A DNA stretch of 64,000 nucleotides from the NCBI GenBank assembly GCA_001557505.1, contig LSAX01000008.1:1302001-1366000 (forward strand), written 5' to 3'. The position numbers were made by a program, and so were the translations under genes. Source of the DNA: Reticulascus tulasneorum. Lineage: Eukaryota > Ascomycota > Sordariomycetes > Glomerellales > Reticulascaceae. Under the pieces are notes generated by a model. The model did no database searches. It was not told the DNA's origin and saw nothing but the letters and a program-made list of their open reading frames with translations. Of this stretch, positions 46,101 through 55,933 are shown one piece after another; position 1 is the stretch's first letter, and every line of letters starts with the position of its first letter.

Positions 46101-46697
46101 AAAGTCGCGAAGGTCAAAATCGAGTACGATAGACATGACCTTCTTGCCTATGCAAGGAAGCACTTCAGGAACAACGCGGAAACTGAGACAACCTGGAATG
46201 GGCGGCAGATCAGGAATGCCTTCCAGACCGCCATTGCTCTCTGCAACTATGAGCGGGAACAGGCAATGAAATCCGAGGAGTTGACAGACGAGAATGGTAG
46301 CAAGAACAAAAATAAAAAGTGGAGAAAGGTGAAGCTGCGACCAAGACATTTTCGCGGTATTGCGGCGACAGCCAAAGAGTTCGAACGGTATCTTTCTAAG
46401 GTAAGAGGCGAAGACAGTTATCTAGCGCAAGAGGAAGGTTTGCGGCGTGACAGCCACTTTCCTCAAGAAGGGGCATTGCAGGATAGCTATAAAAAGACCT
46501 CGAAGCAGCGCGAACAATTGCAGAGCAAAGGTGTGTCAAACAGGGCAACCAGAGTTGACCGCTCGCGGTCTAAGAATGCTGCAAGAGGCATGTCGGAAGA
46601 TGAAGATGAAGATGAAGATGACGAGGACAAGGACGATGATGATTCTGACGAGGATGAGGGAAGCGATATCGACGATAATGATGATTATCAGGACTAG
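43110..46697 (+). CDS. AAA ATPase with DUF7025 domain
   Basis: Seven exons: 43110-43558, 43622-43906, 43964-43982, 44027-44258, 44329-45330, 45380-45862 and 45922-46697. The product has 1081 residues. Exon 3 is only 19 nt but is needed to keep frame (VAAPYK). A disordered N-terminus is followed by the DUF7025 region (QLLQDFIESDLAHYLELQAS, AFEDIWYLFQPGDVLFVNS), then a AAA core with Walker A HGPPGSGKTST, Walker B VLLLDEADVFL, sensor 1 ILFLTTNR and the GRQIRNAFQTA lid segment. The C-terminus is highly charged and ends in an acidic run (EDEDEDEDDEDKDDDD). The architecture is common in filamentous fungi, with unknown substrate; relatedness to Bcs1/katanin-like AAA is general only. The frame starts two codons earlier at TTG; the ATG at 43110 is used. 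Confidence 0.88.
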
Positions 46698-46906
46698 AGA
46701 GTGTGTCTCGATTTACACTAGATTGTACCCGCTTGGTAGAGAATCTGGATTATGAGTTCCCTTTAATTGAGCTTGACATTGTTAAATAGAGAGGTCGACA
46801 ATCGACACCATATATGAAGTGGCTGAAAGTGATCCCAAGCCCTCCAAAGTAGCCCACACGCGTTCGCCTGGCATTCTAGCGACAGTCCAGAGCCCCATTT
46901 GGCTGA

Positions 46907-48154
46907 TTAGCGATTCTTGTAATAGTCTCCTGCCATTATCAAATCCACCTTCTCGGTTAGCCACGTCCTCCCCTTTGCCCACTTCACGAGCCAAGAAGGC
47001 ATCGGCCAGCCGAACAGCTCTCCCACACCACCCCCAGTACCGATCGGCACCGCGACCGTGTCTCGAACTGGCTTGTATTCCTTCTGAATCAAGGCTGAGG
47101 CTGCCTTTTTACTGCCAAGAAGTTTATCCGTTGGCGCAAATTTCGCAGCGAGATCTACTCCAATCGAGGAGCAGACAGTCGGCACCATGGTATCAAGAGA
47201 CATGAAGGAGTTGGGGCTATCCGCCACGATATCACCTAGGACATAAGTGCTCTCAGCATCTTTTGTGCCGCTACCTTTGACTCGGAAGTAGGCATCCTTT
47301 GTGAGAACGCGTCCGGTTTTGTCTAGCCACTGGGCGGGTAGGAACGCCGAATTTGGCACACCGCCAGTGGCATCAATGTATAGATCGAAGGTTTCGGACC
47401 TACCGTCGCTAAGCACGACAGTTGGATTCGGGCCATCTTGGTTGCGGATATTGTCCACCCTGATATTATGAACCACCTTCACACGCAGTCTATCGAGGAA
47501 CTCCTGTGCCCGAGCGCCCGTCTCTGGCTTACTGCGCTGCAGTAGCCTGGGTCCACCGGAACAGAGGGTGATCTCCGCGGACGGGTAGGCAGAGGATATT
47601 TCTCCTGCCGTTTCCACACCGACAGGGCCGCCTCCCGCAATGAAGATCTTGTTGGACTTTGGAAGGGCATCGCGAACGAACTTATAAGCATCAGTGGTGA
47701 GAGACTGCTCGTCGTGGAGAGTCCAGAGCGGAGACGTTGATGTTGTGCCCGTGGAGATGAGCAGGGAATCATAGGAGATGAGCTTATTGCGGGCGTTGTC
47801 CCTATCCCCCGTCTGCCCTCTCAAAGCAACAGTGACAACACGATTCATTGGATCGAGGCTAACAGCGGTGCCTCGCACAAAGGTCAACTGATCAGGGGAA
47901 TATGAGAGGAAGGCTTCGGAGATGGGCCGCCATATCTTGGACTCTGCCAGCAGGTCTGGCTGAACAAGCACGCGGGGGCTTGCGAGCTTGAAGTATAGGT
48001 GAGTGTTTGGTGTCACGAGAGTGATATGAAAAGATGTATTCTTGTCGAGTTGTTGGAGAGCAGGAACGGTGTGACGAAGGAGGAAATGCACTGCGGCGAT
48101 CCCGCTGAAGTTGCCGCCCAGCACGACGATTGCGTGGGATTTTGCACTTGACAT
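46907..48154 (-). CDS. AIF/AMID-like FAD-dependent NAD(P)H oxidoreductase
   Basis: 415 codons, one exon. A pyridine-nucleotide-disulfide-type flavoprotein: N-terminal FAD-binding loop VVLGGNFSGIAAV, a second dinucleotide-binding loop IFIAGGGPVGVETAGEI (about 165-180) and the FAD ribityl-binding YVLGDIV near the C-terminus. Fungal relatives are annotated as AIF-like, AMID or FSP1-type proteins, which oxidise NAD(P)H with quinone acceptors on membranes. No mitochondrial presequence is evident; the frame opens at TTG seven codons upstream and the ATG at 48154 is used. It converges on the AAA gene with 209 bp between stops. Confidence 0.88.
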   Translation of the reverse strand: MSSAKSHAIVVLGGNFSGIAAVHFLLRHTVPALQQLDKNTSFHITLVTPNTHLYFKLASPRVLVQPDLLAESKIWRPISEAFLSYSPDQLTFVRGTAVSLDPMNRVVTVALRGQTGDRDNARNKLISYDSLLISTGTTSTSPLWTLHDEQSLTTDAYKFVRDALPKSNKIFIAGGGPVGVETAGEISSAYPSAEITLCSGGPRLLQRSKPETGARAQEFLDRLRVKVVHNIRVDNIRNQDGPNPTVVLSDGRSETFDLYIDATGGVPNSAFLPAQWLDKTGRVLTKDAYFRVKGSGTKDAESTYVLGDIVADSPNSFMSLDTMVPTVCSSIGVDLAAKFAPTDKLLGSKKAASALIQKEYKPVRDTVAVPIGTGGGVGELFGWPMPSWLVKWAKGRTWLTEKVDLIMAGDYYKNR

Positions 48155-50101
48155 AACGAAGAATATGGTGGACAAAGATTAAGAAGGACGGAGGGAGTCA
48201 ACCGAGAGGATTGAGGGCTGAAGATGTTCCAAGTCAGGTACACTGGAAGGCGGAAAGAGAAGGAGGGTAAGAGAGAATTACCACCACCGGTACAGGGAAC
48301 AACAAATCTATATGATCTTCGAAAGACAACAAAAGTTCAGCTCCTGGGAAACAAAGGATGTGGTAGTCAGGGGTAAAGCCTCAAACCCGCATGTCGGCTT
48401 TCGTCGTAAGAATTCGCTCCACTTATACATTGCGCAGTACAGCTCTCGTGCCCGATTTCCCTAACCCGGCTGTGAACTCCTTGCCACCTTAGAGCTTCAA
48501 TTATCAGTCAGGCGTATTGGTAAATAATTCCGAGCTACCTACACGTGTTGGCTAACAATCAATAGATCCACAATTCCATTTCTCTGGGTAACGATTGCGC
48601 TGAGCTATTGAAATGGACGTCCCTGCACAAACTCCACGCCAAACTCCGCTCGCTAAGCTTTCCAGCATCAGCATGTTTCTTCCAGTAGTGGATCAGTGCG
48701 TGTGCGGGCGAGTGCGGGCGAATGCGATTAACCCTGCAGTCATCATACAATAGAGTCAGATCTTGATATTGGCCGACCCACCAAGGAGTGAGCCTATGCC
48801 AATCGAAGCTAAATTCTGAATCCTGTCCCTCTTGCGAATCTCCTTAACTTCCGGCGGCCGCACTCCAAAGATCCCACTTGTCGTGCCAAGTTGAAGTTAG
48901 AATTTATCATTGGTCACTTCTCATTCGTCCTCATTCTCAAGCTTATGCTGTGACTGCTACGAAGAGCTCGGGATTCACTTGCCTTTGGACCACATCTGTC
49001 GGCCACCGCTATAACTTCTTTTGGGTTCAGGATGGTCTCATACTGCTGATGGGCATCCCTATGGACCATATTTTATGTGATCAGCACCGGACAGGGGTTC
49101 CGTGACAGCCCGGGATTCCCATTATGGCCTTGGTAGGGCAAACCAGCTTACCCGTCTCTCCAAACCTCTGATAGACTGAATGGCCGAACATGAACTACGA
49201 GTTCGTGGAAAACATAAATGCCAATATATCTGTTTTTTGCCTACAGTGCAATTGTCGGCACTTCTGTGTAAATATAAACATCAACGTGATCAATCAACGA
49301 AAGCATAAGGTTGGATGATGCGGACGGGGGAACCACAGTCACTCCTGTGCTCTGCCATTGCTCTCACTAGCCAGCAGGAACTCTCCCTGATTATCGTATT
49401 GCGCTATGTTATCCAGCGAGAAGCGGCTGAGCTTCGATGGAACGTAGACTTGTAAATCGAAGGTCCTAGCTTCTAACGTGGTAGTCTGTATGTGTTTCCT
49501 TTCCAAATGCATGGGGTGGATCAGTTTGATGGAGATGGTTTCGATGGCGCTATTAGCCCACAAAAAGTCTCCACAGCAACCGACATTGTGCCATATGATC
49601 GATTGCTGCTTTCCTGCAAACTGAAGAATCAAAACACAAGGGCCCTAAAGCCAGTGAATATCCGAAATAGACCTACGAGGCATGCCTTGCGCTCCCGTAC
49701 TTTCGAGCCGTTGTCTCGTCATACCCCCACTAGTAGGCGCAAGTGTTTTGGCGGAATAGCTCACGTGAGGTTGAGTACCTGCTCACGCAAAACGGTGCTC
49801 TGCCAGAAGCAGATCCTGAGGCACACATGCCAACCACCTCATGTTTCCTGTGCTTTCAAGCGGGCTCATGCCGACGATGCACAGATGGTAATATGCCTCC
49901 AATAAGATAGTAACTCATTTACAAGAAGTTCATAGCATCTAGCTGTCATTTTCTTTCGTTATCTTTCGTTTCTCTGCTTCCCTCTCTCTTTTATGTACTT
50001 CATAGCCATTGTTTTGTCTTCAATTCTTTCAGCTGCCATCAGGTATGAGACTCTAGACCTGCGCAGCGGCCGTTACTCTGTTCCAGATTCGGGTTTGCAA
50101 G
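48155..50101. other. Intergenic with one coding-like remnant
   Basis: Holds the promoters of the divergent FAD oxidoreductase and GNAT genes. The only notable content is the remnant at 49339-49650. Confidence 0.45.
49339..49650 (-). pseudogene. Coding-like terminal-exon remnant, family not recognised
   Basis: An open stretch of about 103 codons bounded upstream by TAG, within a TTTAG acceptor-like site, and ending in TGA. Composition is clearly protein-like (SIIWHNVGCCGDFLWANSA, RTFDLQVYVPSKLSR, YDNQGEFLLASES). No ATG or upstream exon could be joined to it. It may be the last exon of a lost gene or a degenerate copy. Confidence 0.3.
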
Positions 50102-50830
50102 ATGCCCCTGGTTGTCCAGCCTGTGGAGCATGCAGATGTGGCCCAGTGCATTGCCATGCGAGTTGCCAGTCTCGGGAGTCTGGTCATTGGAAGGCCGCCA
50201 CCATATCCGGGATATGTGCAGGAAGCAGAGGCTTCGGTGCGCAACGACCTCGATAAACGGCCCTTCGTTCATCGCTTGAAGGTCGTGGATATCGAGAATG
50301 AGAGAGAAGTAATAGCGTACGGGAAGTGGGAGGTTTATCCCAGCGGTCGCCCCGATCTCGAAAAACTTCGCCAGCCCATGGACCAGGCTGATAAGGAGGT
50401 GGATCAGCATGGACTCTTAAGAGAGGCTGCGCATGAGTATTTCTGCACTCGTAACGGCGAGATGGGAAATCGCCCGCATTTACGTAAGTTGATGGCCTTT
50501 AGGTGACAGAGCTTGTCAGTGTTGGAGTACAGGTGTTTAAACGACATAGTACTCGCCCTTCTGGTTACAGATAGCCGGCACAGGCGACAAGGCGCTGGTA
50601 GTCTCATCGTGAAATGGGGAATCGATATGTCCGAAACTACTGGACTTCCATGCTATCTCCAGGCATCCGAACAAGGTCGACGACTTTACAGCCACTACGG
50701 ATTCCAGGATGTTGACACTGTCGAGTTTGACCTTTCGAAATACGGACTTAATGGAGCTGAGAGGATGACCGAGATGATCAGGAGGCCGGCCAACGGTACA
50801 CAGGCTCAGCCCGCAGGGACAACGACTTGA
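50102..50830 (+). CDS. GNAT-family N-acetyltransferase
   Basis: Two exons, 50102-50483 and 50550-50830, with a 66-bp intron (GTAAGT donor, CATAG acceptor); 220 residues. The acetyl-CoA-binding motif A follows the junction: LLVTDSRHRRQGAGSLIVKWG, a good match to the R/Q-x-x-G-x-G/A loop, then PCYLQASEQGRRLYSHYGFQ (motif B), the usual end of fungal GNAT proteins. Substrate unknown; fungal members of this type acetylate small molecules or protein amines. Likely cytosolic. Confidence 0.85.
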
Positions 50831-51622
50831 TCTCCATCGGCTCCCACTGCTCCAAGTCAACAAGTCAATGTCAAACACTTGCAGGTAGTTGCGCGAACTG
50901 AAAGGCGATACACTGCGCTGTCAAGAGGATTAAATATACGTTTGCACCTTTTTGCCATTTCATCATGCGACATATCTTCTACCCTTAAGTCTATGGGACA
51001 GCCAGTATGGTCCTATACTGCTTCCACCGGAACCGGCACTTCCAAGGTGTCGCACTCGCTTGTATAATCAATCCAGTGGCGCGGGCCGTCTCCAATCGGT
51101 AGGTACCTGACATTCCAGCCCGGGGGTGCTTCATATATATCCCCACTAACACCGATACCAGTCTGTCGAAGCCTTGTTTTCGAAAGTAATGGACCGTCCC
51201 TTTATCCACGGAGCTCTAGCAAGCTGGCCGTATTTGGAAGTTGAGACCTTTTGAGATTTTCATCAACTCTAGCTGGGTGGTAGAATGAGGTTCTAAGACA
51301 TTGCTATATTTAATCAAACTTGCACACCTCCCGCACAAGTTAAAGCGGCAGTAGCACCAGCTCACTATCTAAGAGTATGCCAACTATTCAGGCAAGATTA
51401 ACATAGGATAATTGGCGGTTATTGTATCGAAGTTATGAAATCGTTCACTCGCCCATCAAACGGTTCACCTGGGGCGCAATACATCTTTCGAACGTCTCAA
51501 TGAACATTACTAACTCAATGACTGACTACAATGAGCAGGCAGCTGCTCGCTTGCCGCTCAAGTCCCAACGCCACGCCATGACCCAACCCCAAACACCGGA
51601 ACCGCTCCACAATGCACCAGGC
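50831..51622. other. Intergenic between converging genes, no gene seen
   Basis: Contains the 3' flanks of the GNAT and kinesin genes. Short overlapping open frames only. Confidence 0.5.
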
Positions 51623-53814
51623 TTACCAAGCGCCAACCAGTCCCTCATAAGCACGCTCAATAGTGCGACCTCCCATGCCAGGAATAGTTCGCAGCTCGGC
51701 CAACGACCCGATTGGGTTATTCTCCTCGTGGGCCATGAGCTCTAGGTATTCCACCAAGTCCCTCGCCTTCTTGGCGCCGAATCCATGTAACCCCTTAATC
51801 TGAGAGAGATCTTGCGAATTGACAACGTCTAACAGGTGTTGTGTTCGGGGAGTGGGTGGCCCGTCCATCTCCACAAACGCAGGTTTGGCAGTTTTGGCCT
51901 TTGGCTTCCGGGCTTTTGGCTTGCTGCCTTTGTCAATAAAGCTTTCATCGACATCCGCTTCGGCGTCCTGATATCCCACTTGGTCTTCATCATCCAGTTC
52001 TCGTCGGCGTTTATTGTCAGGCTTCGGCTGTTCCTCGACCGAAGTCGGAATGCCACTCCCTTCGTAATTCTCTGCTGTACCAAGGCGGGCCTGCAACTTC
52101 TCAATCTTGCCCAACAGCTTCGCCTGTCCAGGAAAGAATGGTAATGCAAGTTCGTACATCTTCAGAGCACCTACATCGTCACCCCGCTCCTTGCTTTGTC
52201 GAGCAGCCAGGAGAAAACGGAGTCCGTCAGACCTAGTATCGTCTCGTTCACGGTTTTCGTTGTCGATACGACGCTCGAGGGCGTCTAACCGACGTTGAAC
52301 AGCGTCGTTGATGTCGGGATGTATGGGAGCCGATGTGGGTGCAGGTTCTGGGGCCTGTTTCACCCGCGACGCAAGTATCTCGCTCACCTTGCGCTCTACC
52401 ATGGCCTCGAGTTGTGCGGCAGATATGGACAGATTGGACTGCGCAGACACGGTAGGGCGGGCAAGTTTTGTTGGCCTTGCGGCTTGATCGGAATCGGAAG
52501 GTCGCTTGCTTTGATTTGAAAGTCGCATCTGTGCGGTGTTTGCGAGAGGGCGTGGCGTTGAGGTAGCCTTGCTTCGGTCGGTGTAGACATTGAATGCCTT
52601 GACTGGCCTACTAGGATCAGCCGCTTTGGATGCTATGGTACCACTATGCACATTGTGCGCATTTGCAAGAGGACGCAGTGGCTGACGTAGAATGCCACTT
52701 GCACACACAGTTGAAGTCGTGCGTGGATGCTGCTTGAAGACAACCTCGTTTTCAATCTCGCGAACCTCAATGCGTTTTGCCCGCGAACTGACGTTCAGGC
52801 TGCTGAGTGTGTCTAGATGGTAGCTTCGGATAGGCGCAAGGTTAAGAATCATGATGGTAATGCCATTGTTCTGGCCGAGGCTAAGAATTCTGGTCATCTT
52901 GGATTCCCGGTATGGTATCCGTTTATCCCCTCGTGAGATTGCATCAATGCATTGCGACAACACAAACAGACTCTTGTTGATTGCGGCAGACTCGACAAGT
53001 CTTTCTTTTCCATTCTCCGTTCGCCGATTGTCTTCCGAGCCAGCAAGATCAATTGCAGACGCCGTACTTTCCCGCACCATGTCTCCCGTTGTTTGCGTAA
53101 CCTTCACGCGGAGAATCGCGTGGCTTCTGCTGCTGTGAGCATTTAGTTTGGTCGCAGCAGTTATGCGGTTGTTGTTTGACTCGATGTACATCGCCTCAAA
53201 GTCCTTTAGATCCTGGCATGAGCGCTCCGATAAACCCACAACAATTGTCTTGCCATCTTTCTCGCGGAGGGGCAGGCCTGCAGGCAGACGTTTCTCGGGA
53301 GGCTCAAGCAGATCAAAGACCTTGTCGTTGTAGATCTCGTAGTAGGACAAGGCTACATCGACTGTCGTTGCTCCATCCGAATCCTTGGCAATCTTTTTGC
53401 CGCGTCTGTAGATGTTGCTGAGCAGTCGGGGAATCACGCCGCGGTCGGCCAACTTCAATCCGCCTCGCATCGTATGTGTCTTGCCAGTTCCCGTGACCCC
53501 GTATGCAAAGATTGTCACGTCTAGACCCGCAAAGAGTGCCTTCAGATGGGGAGCAACTGCGCCTGTCAGCATATTCAACCACGGAAAGCCTGGTAGGCCA
53601 TACCCTCAGAGGTAAACAATGTTTCTTGCGTTGTCGGCTGGTCGTAGACGCTGTTGAAGGCAAACGAAAACTCTTCCTCTTCTTTCTTGGGGTTCGGTAT
53701 CTTGACAAGCGTCGCTGGCTTGCCATCTTCTGTGCTGTCTGCCCTGACAATCGTGTCCTTGTCCAGCTCCTTGTCCAAGAGAGGACGAATGCGTGCGACA
53801 ACCCGTACAGACAT
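51623..53814 (-). CDS. Kinesin-10 (KIF22/Kid-like) motor with C-terminal HhH domain
   Basis: Two exons, 53604-53814 and 51623-53562, with a 41-bp intron (GTATGG donor, GCTGACAG branch and acceptor); 716 residues. An N-terminal motor domain: MSVRVVARIRPL, P-loop YGVTGTGKTHT (about 92-101), switch I NAHSSRSH, switch II DLAGSE and the neck-proximal LNVSSRAKRIEVRE. A basic low-complexity region, a coiled-coil stretch and a TPR-like helix follow. The C-terminus is a helix-hairpin-helix pair (IKGLHGFGAKKARDLVEYLE, LRTIPGMGGRTIERAYEGL), which in kinesin-10 binds DNA. This order identifies a chromokinesin that pushes chromosome arms on the spindle. It is divergent from AIM24 across 365 bp. Confidence 0.93.
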
Positions 53815-54179
53815 GGTAGCGGTTTATCTTGCCAATTGACTTGCTGAAATGATCTTGACGCCAGAGCAAAAGACTCAATTGAAGCAAGTTGATCGCGGAC
53901 TCCGTGGTTTATGATCTGCTCCTAACGAAGCTGCGTCGTGATGAACCAGGTTGTGTGGTTGGTTCTGTGTGGACCGGGGACCGGGGACCGTGTCACAGCA
54001 TTGTTGACCCAGCAACCACCAAAAGCCAGCCCACTTGCCTTGTTCGCCCGAGAGCACGTGCACGTGCCAAGCTCAGAAGAAAGCCAAGTGACGTTTCCGA
54101 CTTGGTGCCGCAGGAATATTTCTTGGATTGAGAGCTTTACGGCAAGCAACACCACAAAGGCAGCTCCTCAATTGTCGCT
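53815..54179. promoter_or_regulatory. Divergent promoter region of kinesin-10 and AIM24
   Basis: 365 bp between two start codons on opposite strands, so it must hold both promoters unless the leaders are spliced. It contains a triple GGGGACC-type direct repeat at about 53971-53989. No TATA box was seen. Confidence 0.45.
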
Positions 54180-55446
54180 ATGCGCGGTCAATCGCCGCTA
54201 GTTCGAACGATCCGCGGTGCGCGATTAGGTCGAGCACCTTCATATGTCTGTCGGCGATGTCGGTACATACAGATCAGTGCAGTCACAACGACAGAGACTC
54301 CCCGAGTTGGCGGGGATGCCTTTGGAGCTCCAATTGATGGATCCAGAGACACTGCTGGTAGGAATCCCCTACCTGAACGACAATTGGAGCATTGCTGATC
54401 TTATGCTACATGAAGATGCTCGATTCGAAGTACTGGGGTCCCCATACTCCCTCCTCTCAGTCACTCTTTCACCATCGCAGAAGCTCTATACTAGGCGCGG
54501 CACTCTTGTCGCTGTGGCAGGAAAGGCAGAGAATGTGAGAAGCAGCAGTTGCCGCGTGCCATATATGTCGGACTTGCTCTAATGCGTTCCAAAACAGGCA
54601 CAATCTACCTTGTCGATATTGTCGCCTTTCACACGAGCTTTCCTCGGTGTTCCTTTCTTATATCAACGCATCACCTCGACAACACCACTCACAGCATTAA
54701 TATCAACAAAGTCCCCCACTACGACGTTTTCTACCCTCCATCTTGATGGTACTACGGATTGGATGGTGGCTCAGAGAAATGCGTTGCTGGCATGGACCGG
54801 GCATACACTGTCGGTCTCTCCGCGGATCAGTCGCGGCCTATCCCTTGCGCATTGGGGCAGTACACATCTCACGGGACGTGGGCTCGCTGCACTCTCTGCA
54901 CCGGGGCAGGTGTACCAGCTGATCCTAGCAGACGGCGAGGAATTTGTTGCCCATCCATCACATGTCGTAGCCTACGCCGTCTCCCGACACCCACCACTCC
55001 CATTCCGACTCAAGAGCTCGAGCCTTCGCCTCCAGATCCCCTCCATCACCTCTTTGATACCAGACACGAACTTTTTCAAGGCGATGCGAGATACTGATAC
55101 TTACAGATTCGTCACACGACTGCTCCTCAGTATGCGAACAACGATGCGCCGAAGTATTTGGGGCGATCGACTATTCCTTCAGTTTCGAGGCCCTACGACA
55201 ATCTACATGTCTAGTAGGGGCGTCCGTGTCGCCGATGTTCTGACCTCCACTGAGATAAACGAGATCGCCGATGCACCGGCGGGAGAGACGGCCAAGGCTG
55301 TTGAGCTGGCATTAAAACCGGAGGCCGGCATTAAAAAGATATCTGGAGTTGAGCAGGCCCCATCGGGCATTCATGTGGCTACTGTCACGAGGGACGGGAA
55401 GGTGTCATTTGAGGATGCGAAGGACCTAAAGGAGTTTATTAGATGA
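54180..55446 (+). CDS. AIM24: AIM24-like mitochondrial inner-membrane protein
   Basis: Three exons: 54180-54357, 54416-54534 and 54598-55446. Introns are 58 and 63 bp, and the product has 381 residues. The first exon encodes an Arg-rich, acid-free presequence ([19 protein letters not shown]), as expected for mitochondrial import. The body is the AIM24 beta-sandwich domain: [73 protein letters not shown] and [12 protein letters not shown]. In yeast Aim24 supports MICOS integrity and respiratory-chain composition. The splice joins restore the family sequence exactly at both junctions, so the model is firm. Confidence 0.94.
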
Positions 55447-55933
55447 GGCTGGCCACGGCTAGGGTTCAATATCTTTGAAGAACAACCCTGCTACGTGTAC
55501 GTCTTTCAGCTGCAGGGCTGATATTGTGTAACATACTGTGGAATACAAAACAAGGTTCAAGGCTCGGCGATGCCATTCAAGAATTCTCTGCTATTAAATC
55601 CACGCGAAGCTTGACAAAGTATGGTTACCAATGAAAGTGGTCCCTTACATCCGAGCGACGCAAGTCGGGAATCTCAGAACTAGATGCAGCTTTACCAAGC
55701 AAACTGGCGTCATATCTACATCTATAGCGAAAGTTACAGACTTCTTATATTCATATAAGCTTACCTCTCTAACTTCATAAGCTAGCTGTATGAATACCTC
55801 ATTATGATCATTACTCTTACCAGTTAAGATGCATGCTAACCTCCAACAAGAGTATAGCGAGGGATTATTTGAGTTCTTTATGTAAAGTCTAGAGCGTATA
55901 CTGTTAAATACCACTTTAGCTTATAATCCGCCC
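55447..55933. other. Intergenic between converging genes, with an AT-rich patch
   Basis: The 55690-55925 stretch is AT-rich with many TA steps and carries a minus-strand open frame (55645-55914) of repeat-like composition. It may be the tail of an old transposon insertion; nothing diagnostic. Confidence 0.35.
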
